From: Verrucomicrobiota bacterium
Lineage (GTDB): Bacteria; Verrucomicrobiota; Verrucomicrobiia; Limisphaerales; AV2
Reading direction: 5' to 3'
Length of the DNA stretch: 19,227 bases
NCBI GenBank assembly: GCA_003218935.1
Contig: QHPA01000076.1
Span: 1 to 19,227 of the forward strand
Under the pieces are notes generated by a model. It was given only the letters and a program-made list of their open reading frames with translations. It was not told the origin of the DNA and ran no database searches. The position numbers were made by a program, and so were the translations under genes. Numbering within the stretch: position 1 is the first letter of the stretch; every line of letters begins with the position of its first letter. This document shows positions 8,501 to 13,630 of this stretch, in pieces.

Positions 8501-9549
8501 GCTTCGGCTTCGCGGCGGATGCGCTCACTTTCCTTTTGATAATTTGCTTCGGCAGTTTCCCGGCAGGCATCCAGGCGCGCGCGCGCCCGGCCCATCGCGG
8601 CGGCCAATCTCTTTGCCGACGCCCCGGCCATAAGCCGGCCGAGCCAGTGAAGCGCAAGCACGCCGCCGAGGCACGCGGCGAAGGAGATGGCCGCCTGCGG
8701 CCAGGTGAAAACGCGCGCGGCAAAACGCGAACTCAGCGGAACAGCCACGATGTGTCCGATCAGGAGCAACGGAACAAACAGCCAGAGCGGAAGCAGACTG
8801 AAGAGCAACGGCAACGGCGAAATGCGGAACCAACCGAGTTTCCGTTTTGTCTGCGCGAGCAGCGCGCGGAATTCCTCGAGGAGACGGCATTCGTCTGCCG
8901 TGGCGCTGGCTTCCTCCTTTTTCCTTTGGCCTCCCGACTCACTCGCCCGTCGGAGAGCCTCTCCCCCGTTATCGGGGGAGCTGGATGGGGTAACGATGCG
9001 GTTCGCGAGGTCCAACTCCGACGATGATTCATGGGGAGAGTCGAGCAGGCGTTGGAACCGGGTGTATCCGCGCAAGGCGACCCGCGATTTGCGTTCCAGC
9101 ACAGCCAAAGCATCCTGTTCGCGGGCCAGCTCCTCCTGAAAGCTCGTGAAGTGCCCGGCAATCCGTTTCTGCTCGGCTTCCTGATGGCGGCTGGTTTGCA
9201 GCAGCTCGCGCTGGACTTCGTTGATTTGCCGCCCTTCGTGGCTTTCGATGCGCTTGAGGTGTTGTTTCCTGGCGGTGGTCTTGGCGCGGAGCATTCCGGC
9301 TTTGCGCTGACGGTGGCGGGATTCAAGCCGCTCCTTACCGGCTTGAAACGAGGCATCCGCTTCGGCGACCGCCTGGGAGAATCGCGACCCCAATTCTTTG
9401 ACCTCCTGGTCGAACTGCCAGTCGATGCGGGACCTGTTTTGCCTGAGTTCCTGTTCCAGTTGATCCGCGCGCGTCCTGGAGTTCTGGACGACGCTACTGA
9501 GGTGGTCCAGGAGTTCGAGCGTCCGTTCCAAACCCAAATAACTACTCAC
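5536..9549 (-). CDS. Membrane-anchored FtsK/SpoIIIE (EccC-like) ATPase with coiled coils
   Basis: This is the motor of the minus-strand operon, 1337 residues. GTG 9549 is chosen because AGGAG lies 5 bases upstream and the start overlaps the previous stop by 8 bases; a GTG at 9576 is the longer alternative. Order: N-terminal coiled coil (about 10-170); a linker (185-204) encoded by a dispersed repeat; two transmembrane segments (about 245-268 and 286-308); a second long coiled coil (about 310-480); then three FtsK-like ATPase modules. Only the middle one is intact, with Walker A GKTGSGKS (804-811, K810) and Walker B LLIIDEF (D912/E913). The first (around 500-720) and third (around 1080-1337) have lost their Walker A (for example GQRDESALAM). 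Two membrane helices followed by tandem motors is the EccC/EssC plan of type VII secretion. No eccB, eccD, essB or mycosin gene is present. A DNA translocase role cannot be excluded. Confidence 0.88.
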   Translation of the reverse strand: MSSYLGLERTLELLDHLSSVVQNSRTRADQLEQELRQNRSRIDWQFDQEVKELGSRFSQAVAEADASFQAGKERLESRHRQRKAGMLRAKTTARKQHLKRIESHEGRQINEVQRELLQTSRHQEAEQKRIAGHFTSFQEELAREQDALAVLERKSRVALRGYTRFQRLLDSPHESSSELDLANRIVTPSSSPDNGGEALRRASESGGQRKKEEASATADECRLLEEFRALLAQTKRKLGWFRISPLPLLFSLLPLWLFVPLLLIGHIVAVPLSSRFAARVFTWPQAAISFAACLGGVLALHWLGRLMAGASAKRLAAAMGRARARLDACRETAEANYQKESERIRREAEARTDQLNQHWNQAVNEAETMRNDLQRHLDAKLSRATSRNEQLLQHGLERLQQQRDQEVGRLKHEVEADRARLESSRSTKTNQFESAQQAQWQALQAEWKNTTQSVYDTFAAARESAGKLFPEWRAALWENWKAPREFVASAPFARLEVDVERLSGALPDAKRLALPGAARFSLPLLLTFPDRGSILLETKESGREPAITALNNLVLRLLSGAPPGRVVFTILDPLDLGQSFAGLMHLTDHEDRLINRRIWTQPDHLEQRLAELNEHIEKVTQLYLRNEYATIADYNEQAGRIAEPYHFLVVADFPVNFSDLAVRRLLSIAASGPRCGVFTLIHWDLRKPTSVEFVPDDLRKASVRVRAKGDRFVLADKPLEGTTLLLDPPPEAGLATAFLEKVGRISVDSNRVEMPFVEIAPEDSALWTLETTNELRVPIGRTGATKLQQLALGKGTRQHALIAGKTGSGKSTLFHVIITNLALWCSPDQVEFYLVDFKKGVEFKCYATHKLPQARVVAIESDREFGLSVLERVDEELRRRGDLFRQLGVQDLPGYKRAGGAEPLPRTLLIIDEFQEFFVEDDRVSQHAALLLDRLVRQGRAFGIHVLLGSQTLGGAYTLARTTIGQMVVRIALQCNEADAMLIMDDDNPAPRLLSRPGEAIYNDAAGAIEGNSPFQVVWLSEEERERWLEKVRRRAQQTGAPPAGPVVFEGNAPADVRENAVLQRVLTAKSIQPATAPRAWLGAPNSIKGPTEVAFHRQSGNNLLILGQRDESALAMLGVALVSLAAQHPRNQARFIVLDASPQDSMHRNFLEKIVGAIPHEITLAGNPELENVFGALAGEFEKRSDSASAAKAPAVYLFINGIQRFKGLRHEDEFSISLDDANAPANPGKSLNRILCEGTQLGFHVICTCDTLNNANRCLSRKALSEFELRVLFQMSATDSASLIDTPKAANLGLHRAILQNAQAGTLETFRPYALPDSAWIEEAARNLAQFSGQS
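8946..8994. repeat. Hairpin repeat CTCCCCCG-CGGGGGAG inside the ATPase gene
   Basis: A perfect 8-base stem, CTCCCCCG (8961-8968) and CGGGGGAG (8973-8980) with loop TTAT, is preceded by a small GGAGA/TCTCC inverted repeat. The style matches the intergenic hairpins at 13356-13382 and 13475-13499. On the minus strand it codes for PSSSPDNGGEALRR, a low-complexity linker. Confidence 0.6.
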
Positions 9550-9754
9550 AATCGCTCCTGATTTTGCGGAGGACACTTTCGAGATTGGCGATGCCGGTGA
9601 TCGCCGAGGTTACCGTGGACTCCAGTTCCAGCAGGTAGCGCTCCTCGAATTCCCGGGCTTTGTTGTCCCTCCAATATTCCCGGGTGTGCTGCCACCGCAG
9701 CAGCAGTTCCTTGGTGAGCGCCGCCAGTCGCGCCCCGTTCGCACTCGCGCTCAT
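9542..9754 (-). CDS. Small W-x-D helical-hairpin protein (WXG100-like)
   Basis: The product is 70 residues with no signal peptide or membrane segment, and is predicted to be mainly helical. A central YWRDNKAREFEERY (residues 27-40) aligns without gaps to TWQDQEHAKFAEEF in the first gene of the operon. That suggests two related helix-turn-helix hairpins, as in WXG100 (EsxA/EsxB-like) partners, though the canonical W-x-G is W-x-D here. ATG 9754 overlaps the upstream TGA (ATGA), and a perfect AAGGAGG lies 6 bases before it, so the start is secure. Its end overlaps the ATPase start, implying translational coupling. It is shorter than typical 90-100-residue WXG100 proteins, so it might instead be an adaptor or chaperone. 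Confidence 0.82.
   Translation of the reverse strand: MSASANGARLAALTKELLLRWQHTREYWRDNKAREFEERYLLELESTVTSAITGIANLESVLRKIRSDCE
9555..9559 (-). promoter_or_regulatory. Ribosome binding site deciding the ATPase start
   Basis: AGGAG on the minus strand lies 5 bases before GTG 9549, inside the end of the 70-residue gene. It supports GTG 9549 over GTG 9576. Confidence 0.65.
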
Positions 9755-10323
9755 GCGCCGCCTCCTTTCGTAACGGATGGGTGGGCTGCATCGTTTTCCG
9801 GAGCCACTGCGTCCACGGCGGCGGTTCTTGAAGCAGACGAAGGCGCCGGAGGGGCAGTTTCAGCGTAAGCGGCAAGAGTCGCCGCGGTTCCTTCAAGCAA
9901 GGCTGCAGCCTTGCTCATGTCATAGGCGAGAACCTGGCGCAAGTGTACGACAACCTTGGTGCGGGATTCCACTTCAGTTTCGTATCGCCGGATCCATTGT
10001 TTGACGCGCGCCAGTCCTTCCTCTGCCTGGCGCAGAGCGAGCTTGGCCTTGTTGACGGTCAACCGACGGGCCTTGATGGCCTCCGGCATGTCGGACAGTC
10101 GCGCGGTCAACAGTTCCTGCTCCGCCTGGGCAAGTTCTTTGGCACGATGGTGCACCAGCTTCTTCCAATGAAGCTGCCGATCCGTTTCGAGCCAGATTCG
10201 GGTACGGACGACATCCTCGCTGATTTCGTCCAGGAGACGGCCGGCCTTCTCGAGATAAACGATCAAGTTGGCCTTGAAATCGTCCAGGGCCTCGATCGAG
10301 GTGACCTTGGCGGGTACGGGCAT
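9751..10323 (-). CDS. Coiled-coil protein of the WXG100/FtsK operon
   Basis: The product is 190 residues and almost wholly helical. It has heptad-rich coiled coil from about residue 10 to 140 (for example DDFKANLIVYLEKAGRLLDE and LAQAEQELLTARL), then a flexible Ala/Pro-rich tail (about 150-190). There is no signal peptide, membrane segment or catalytic motif. ATG 10323 (MPVPAK) is preferred: it starts 4 bases after the upstream stop, whereas a longer frame from 10353 would overlap the previous gene. It ends in an ATGA overlap with the next gene. I do not recognise a named family. By position it could be a structural component or a larger secreted substrate of a type VII-like machine; that is inference. 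Confidence 0.8.
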   Translation of the reverse strand: MPVPAKVTSIEALDDFKANLIVYLEKAGRLLDEISEDVVRTRIWLETDRQLHWKKLVHHRAKELAQAEQELLTARLSDMPEAIKARRLTVNKAKLALRQAEEGLARVKQWIRRYETEVESRTKVVVHLRQVLAYDMSKAAALLEGTAATLAAYAETAPPAPSSASRTAAVDAVAPENDAAHPSVTKGGGA

Positions 10324-10327
10324 GATG

Positions 10328-10600
10328 CTAGTGCTGAGACAAGTACTCTTCAATGCGCTGGGCTTTCCTCAACAGGAAAGGCGTGTGCTGATTGGAGATC
10401 TCCATGAATTTCGCCAGGGCTCTCATCGTTTGTCGGAACTCCTCAGCAAATTTGGCATGCTCCTGGTCCTGCCAGGTTTCGCCCAGCGCGGCAAACCTGG
10501 CTTGCAACAGCGTAATTCTGTTCTGGAGATCCTGGTTAAACCGCTTCAGTTCTTCGGCGAAACGCCGGACCTCCGCGGGATCCATGACAGCTTTCGACAT
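10328..10600 (-). CDS. WXG100-like protein (type VII substrate-like)
   Basis: First gene of the minus-strand operon, encoding 90 residues with no signal peptide or membrane segment. Two amphipathic helices (about 8-37 and 48-85) are joined by LGETWQD, placing W43-x-D45 centrally where WXG100 proteins carry W-x-G. Size, helix-turn-helix layout and an adjacent FtsK/SpoIIIE ATPase are the standard hallmarks of this family, which typically forms dimers and is exported by EccC/EssC. The family's C-terminal YxxxD/E signal is not seen; the protein ends EEYLSQH. ATG 10600 is chosen because GAAGG lies 7 bases upstream; an in-frame GTG at 10627 would add nine residues and run through a palindrome. The Gly-to-Asp change makes the assignment WXG100-like rather than certain. 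Confidence 0.8.
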   Translation of the reverse strand: MSKAVMDPAEVRRFAEELKRFNQDLQNRITLLQARFAALGETWQDQEHAKFAEEFRQTMRALAKFMEISNQHTPFLLRKAQRIEEYLSQH

Positions 10601-10607
10601 CGCATTA

Positions 10608-10612
10608 CCTTC
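10608..10612 (-). promoter_or_regulatory. Ribosome binding site deciding the WXG100-like start
   Basis: GAAGG on the minus strand, 7 bases before ATG 10600, supports that start over the GTG at 10627. Confidence 0.6.
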
Positions 10613-10625
10613 GTTAAGGGTTAAC
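10613..10625. promoter_or_regulatory. Palindrome GTTAA-GGG-TTAAC, operator-like
   Basis: A perfect 5-base inverted repeat with a 3-base spacer sits immediately upstream of the ribosome binding site of the WXG100-like gene. The position suits a repressor site or a leader structure controlling the operon. The function is inferred from position and symmetry only. Confidence 0.4.
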
Positions 10626-10628
10626 ACG

Positions 10629-10644
10629 CTCCGGCTGGCCGGAG
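10629..10644. promoter_or_regulatory. Palindrome CTCCGGC-TG-GCCGGAG upstream of WXG100 operon
   Basis: A perfect 7-base inverted repeat with a 2-base centre lies 4 bases beyond the GTTAA palindrome. It may be a second operator half, a leader hairpin, or a short dispersed palindrome. Confidence 0.4.
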
Positions 10645-10945
10645 ACTCATCCTGGCAAGCTTAAAAGCAAGATCAAGGCCAGGCGGGCGGCGCGGTGGCC
10701 GGAGCCTGCGACAAGGTATCAGAGGGGGCTTGTGCTATCAAAGGGGAAACAAGGGATGAAGTATGTGGGACGAAACCAAGAGCCGGGCGACATACAAATT
10801 TGAGCCGCCGAGGTGTCATTCGATTAGTGGTTCAGGTTGCTCAACATACCCGCGCCCTGAGCGGACGCGTTATTTTTCCCGGTAGATTGGCTGCACGCCG
10901 CGTTGGTTGATAACCGATTCATAATTCATCCTTCATACCTCTCTT
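10645..10945. other. Divergent intergenic region, promoters expected
   Basis: About 300 bases separate the minus-strand operon from the divergent ABC-2 permease. No ORF has coding character. I see no convincing -35/-10 pair. The last part (about 10917-10935) is an ATTCATAATTCATCC-type word that resembles the GAATGACGAAT words after the ADOP gene, so it is probably another dispersed short repeat. Confidence 0.4.
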
Positions 10946-12577
10946 ATGAACCTCCTTCCCCTGGTGGTGCATGAGATGCGCTCGGCGGTGCGGCGTCCGA
11001 GCGCCTACCGCATTCGACTTTCCGCCACCGGCGCGGCGATCGGGCTCAGTTGCTGCGGATTGCTTATCTGGTCGGATTCGATAAGTGCCGCTGCGCTGGG
11101 CCATTCGCTCCTGGAAATTTTCGGATGGACGGCCTTCGTCGGCAGCGCACTGGCTGGCCTGCTCTTAACCTCCGATTGCATCAGCCGCGAGCGACGCGAA
11201 GGAACGCTGGGACTTCTGTTCCTGACGGATTTGCGCGGGCACGATGTCGCGTTCGGCAAGCTCGCGGCCAAAGGGATCGCGCCGTTTTATTGTCTGCTGG
11301 CCATCTTTCCGTGCCTGACCGTTTGCGTGATTGTTGGCGGTGTGACAGCCGGCGAGGTGTGGCGGCTGTCGCTCGTCCTGGTGAACATGCTCTTCTTTTC
11401 GCTGTCGGTGACAATTCTGACTTCGACGTTTTGCCGGCAGCAACGCGCGGCCCAAACCGGCGCGTTGCTTGCCATCCTTCTCAGCGTTGTGGCTCTGCCG
11501 CTTTTGGGTCTCGGTCTTACTTCCAATCGTTCCCTATGGCGTTCCTGGTGGTTTATATTCAGTCCGGCCAGCAATTGTCTCCTGGCCTTCGATCCGCGAT
11601 ACCGGCTGGAGTCCGGCTGGTTTTGGAGCTCGCTACTCGTCACTCATCTGCTGGCGTGGGTTTGCCTGGCGCTGGCCGGGCGACTGCTTCCCCGCATCTC
11701 GCTGGAAGAATCATTCGTCTTTGCACCCAACGCCGGGGGCCGATGGGCGCACTGGCAATCCCGCGGCGCGGCAAGACGGCGAGAGGTGCGACGCGAGTGG
11801 TTGTCCCGGAATCCAATCGCGTGGCTGGCCAGTCGCGATGACTTAAAGCGGCGTTTGGTCTGGTGCCTTCCGGCAATAGCGCTGTGGATTTGGTTGAGCT
11901 TCGATCCCGATCCGCTGGGGCGTCTGTCGGCGCAAATCAGTTGCCTGGCTTTTGCCATCATCCACGCGCTGTTCAAAATCTGTGTGGGCGCGGATGCCAG
12001 CCACGAGTTCGCCGCGAGTCGGCTGAACGGAACGCTGGAACTGCTGCTGTTGACCCCGCTGCAGACCCGCGAGGTCGCCACCGGGATGTTGTCGGCGTTC
12101 AGACACCGGTTTCTCGGCCCGCTCCTCGCGCTCTTGATGGTGGATGCGGCGCTCGCGGCAAAATTGTTGTTCGTCAACAACCGGCTCGGCGCGTTCATCG
12201 CGGGGGCGGGCGCGGTGATGTTGCTGGTCGATTCGTATTGTCTTTGTTGGGTGGGGTTGTGGCGGGGGTTGGTGGCGCGCGATTCGGTACGGGCGATCCT
12301 GGCCACGACTTTGCGAATCCTGATTTTGCCGTGGATTTTCTTTGCCGGCGCCGCCGGTATTTTTCTTCAGAGCACCCTGGCTGAGTTCGCGGGTATGTGG
12401 TTGGTCCTGGGCGTTCTGAACGACGTTGTCTTTCTGGTCAACGCGAGGGACTTTTTCAACGAACATTTCCGCACGATGGCCTTGCGTCCGTTTGGCGCGA
12501 AACCGCCGCGCGTTGAAAGCAAATGGTCGCCGATGAATTGGGAGGCGGAGCCCGACAGTCAGCCAAACGCGTCCTGA
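10946..12577 (+). CDS. Duplicated ABC-2 type transporter permease
   Basis: An integral inner-membrane protein of 543 residues with about twelve hydrophobic segments in two halves (about 1-255 and 295-515). Each half contains the ABC-2 permease cytoplasmic motif: SRERREGTLGLLFLTDL (about 76-92) and ASRLNGTLELLLLTPL (about 355-370). The protein therefore looks like an internal duplication or fusion of two permease subunits. Transporters of this family (Gld/Nos/ABC-2 type) need a separate ATPase, and none is found in this window. The substrate cannot be told. ATG 10946 has no Shine-Dalgarno; the bases before it are a short repeat (TTCATCCTTCATA). It is divergent from the FtsK operon. The first helix is preceded by a short Arg-rich segment, and there is no cleavable signal. 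Confidence 0.82.
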   Translation: MNLLPLVVHEMRSAVRRPSAYRIRLSATGAAIGLSCCGLLIWSDSISAAALGHSLLEIFGWTAFVGSALAGLLLTSDCISRERREGTLGLLFLTDLRGHDVAFGKLAAKGIAPFYCLLAIFPCLTVCVIVGGVTAGEVWRLSLVLVNMLFFSLSVTILTSTFCRQQRAAQTGALLAILLSVVALPLLGLGLTSNRSLWRSWWFIFSPASNCLLAFDPRYRLESGWFWSSLLVTHLLAWVCLALAGRLLPRISLEESFVFAPNAGGRWAHWQSRGAARRREVRREWLSRNPIAWLASRDDLKRRLVWCLPAIALWIWLSFDPDPLGRLSAQISCLAFAIIHALFKICVGADASHEFAASRLNGTLELLLLTPLQTREVATGMLSAFRHRFLGPLLALLMVDAALAAKLLFVNNRLGAFIAGAGAVMLLVDSYCLCWVGLWRGLVARDSVRAILATTLRILILPWIFFAGAAGIFLQSTLAEFAGMWLVLGVLNDVVFLVNARDFFNEHFRTMALRPFGAKPPRVESKWSPMNWEAEPDSQPNAS

Positions 12578-12645
12578 GGGCGGGTCGCCTGCCACATGGG
12601 TAGCTTCCACGACCTCAAAATCCCGCATCCAAACCGTGAACCGGT

Positions 12646-12688
12646 CGGGACAAATTTATGTTGCACCTGCAACACCAAATTGTCCCGG
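12646..12688. repeat. Hairpin CGGGACAA...TTGTCCCG with inner TGTTGC/GCAACA
   Basis: The outer arms CGGGACAA and TTGTCCCG and the inner arms TGTTGC (12659-12664) and GCAACA (12669-12674) around an ACCT loop form a two-part stem. It lies 68 bases after the ABC-2 permease stop. With no T-run it is more likely a dispersed palindrome than a classical terminator, though it might stabilise the upstream mRNA end. Confidence 0.55.
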
Positions 12689-12706
12689 TGGAGACGTACG
12701 GTTCAT

Positions 12707-12755
12707 GGATAGCGAACACCTCCCCAATTCGGACGTGCATCGAAGCCATGAACCC
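12707..12755 (-). repeat. Long inverted repeat, left copy
   Basis: The reverse complement of this stretch matches 13532-13579 at roughly 40 of 48 positions by eye, sharing blocks such as GGTTCATGGCTTCGAT, CACGTCCG and GGAGGTGTTC. It is not part of a gene. Confidence 0.75.
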
Positions 12756-12762
12756 ATCGACC

Positions 12763-12833
12763 TCGTGGTCGTCCTCGTCCTCGAAACCAAATCGGCCGGC
12801 CGAGGACGAGTTCGAGAACGACGACGAGGACGA
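12763..12833. repeat. Imperfect palindrome of TCGTCCTCG units
   Basis: The arms 12763-12785 and 12811-12833 are complementary at 19 of 23 positions around a core containing CGGCCGGCCG. Its low-complexity TCG/CGA composition yields Ser/Glu/Asp-rich spurious reading frames. Confidence 0.6.
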
Positions 12834-12962
12834 TGGGGCGGTTCCTGGAAAGTCCCATTTGCGGGATGGCTGAATCCCATCACCGAACAACCTTGTGCGC
12901 GACAATGCCACGACGCTTTCACTTCAGTCGCATTTACAACTAGTTACGATGTCGCCGGGTAT

Positions 12963-12978
12963 TGGCACGCGCGCTGCA
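12963..12978 (+). promoter_or_regulatory. Sigma-54 promoter-like -24/-12 element
   Basis: TGGCACG-N4-CTGCA, with GG and GC at the correct -24/-12 spacing, matches the sigma-54 consensus TGGCACG-N4-TTGCW at all but one defined position. Transcription would start near 12989, about 60 bases before the DUF4160 gene and 650 before the HlyD gene. A sigma-54 activator is encoded at 2058-3422. The match is seen; activity is inferred. Confidence 0.5.
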
Positions 12979-13049
12979 AGAAGTTCCTCGTTTTGGTGCC
13001 CGCGTGATCGGGAGCGATCGAGGATGCAACAGAAAACGACTCTAAACCT

Positions 13050-13310
13050 ATGCCGGTGATATCAAAATTTTACGGGATCGTGATTCGGATGTTGGTCATC
13101 CGGCCATTCGTGGCGCACTTTCATGCCATCTACGGGAACTGTGAATTGATCGTCGGCGTCGCTCCGTTGCGAGTTATTCAAGGCGACGCGCCCAGTCGCG
13201 TCCGTGCCATGGTCCTGGAATGGGCCGCCCAGCATCAAGGAGAATTGCTGGAAGCATGGAACCGTTTGAGCGCCGCGCAATCCCCTTTGCCGATCGCGCC
13301 GCTGCGATGA
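13050..13310 (+). CDS. DUF4160 family protein
   Basis: A small cytoplasmic protein of 86 residues. The start MPVISKFYGIVIRM, the HFHAIYG segment (about 28-34), the Val/Ile-rich strand after it and the helix VLEWAAQHQGELLEAWNRL are the DUF4160 pattern. The family is common beside DUF2442 genes and is sometimes listed with toxin-antitoxin-like pairs; its biochemical role is unknown to me. No DUF2442 partner is adjacent. Residues 15-27 (LVIRPFVA region) do not match the usual D-x-H-x-P-P stretch before HFHA, which may reflect local divergence or compensating indels. The gene is surrounded by dispersed repeats, and a sigma-54-like promoter lies 70 bases upstream. No Shine-Dalgarno is visible before ATG 13050. 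Confidence 0.78.
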   Translation: MPVISKFYGIVIRMLVIRPFVAHFHAIYGNCELIVGVAPLRVIQGDAPSRVRAMVLEWAAQHQGELLEAWNRLSAAQSPLPIAPLR

Positions 13311-13355
13311 TGCCGAATCTTCCCATGAATCAGCCCCTCTCCCGGCCTGCGGCCA

Positions 13356-13382
13356 CCCTCTCCCCGCCGTGCGGGGAGAGGG
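13356..13382. repeat. Perfect hairpin CCCTCTCCCCGC-CGT-GCGGGGAGAGGG
   Basis: A 12-base perfect stem with a 3-base loop, followed by CAAGGAGAGGGG. It belongs to the same style as 13475-13499 and the element inside the ATPase gene. It is a dispersed palindrome, not a typical terminator (no T-run). Confidence 0.75.
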
Positions 13383-13474
13383 CAAGGAGAGGGGAGGCTC
13401 GGAAGCGGTTCCTCGTTCCAATGCGGGGTCAAAAACCGTGGGAGATTTCCATGAACCGTACCCCCTCATCCCGT

Positions 13475-13499
13475 CCTTCTCCCCCAGTGGGGGAGAAGG
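13475..13499. repeat. Perfect hairpin CCTTCTCCCCC-AGT-GGGGGAGAAGG
   Basis: An 11-base perfect stem with a 3-base loop, followed by TGCCCGGAGGG. It is a second member of the GC-rich hairpin family in this island. Confidence 0.75.
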
Positions 13500-13531
13500 T
13501 GCCCGGAGGGCAGTTGAGGGGGATTCCGACC

Positions 13532-13579
13532 GGTTCATGGCTTCGATTCACGTCCGGATCTTGGAGGTGTTCCCTACCC
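13532..13579 (+). repeat. Long inverted repeat, right copy
   Basis: Partner of 12707-12755 in opposite orientation. Read as protein, both give nearly the same peptide (MASIHVRILEVFPTHE here, MASMHVRIGEVFAIHE there), but this is repeat-derived and has no gene context. Confidence 0.75.
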
Positions 13580-13600
13580 ACGAGCGACACAGGTCGTTCA

Positions 13601-13630
13601 TTTCGCGATCCGCATTCCGCGTTCCGAGTT
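13601..13630 (-). repeat. Dispersed CGGAACGCGGAATGC repeat before HlyD gene
   Basis: On the minus strand it reads CGGAACGCGGAATGCGGA, sharing words with the repeat inside tsaC. It occupies the position where a ribosome binding site for the HlyD gene would be expected. Confidence 0.5.

Larger units (their letters stand above)
12578..13049. other. Repeat-rich intergenic island, left part
   Basis: No credible gene. It holds a strong hairpin (12646-12688), one arm of a long inverted repeat (12707-12755), a TCGTCCTCG palindrome (12763-12833) and a sigma-54 promoter-like sequence (12963-12978). Short open frames here simply read through repeats. Confidence 0.6.

Noticed and set aside
10140..10154. 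TGGCACG followed by GC as a second sigma-54 promoter
   Set aside because: The GG-GC spacing is one base short, and it lies inside the coiled-coil gene.
12615..12911. Short minus-strand frames with MASMHVRIGEVF peptide
   Set aside because: The peptide comes from the dispersed inverted repeat, whose other copy gives MASIHVRILEVF; no start signal or gene context.
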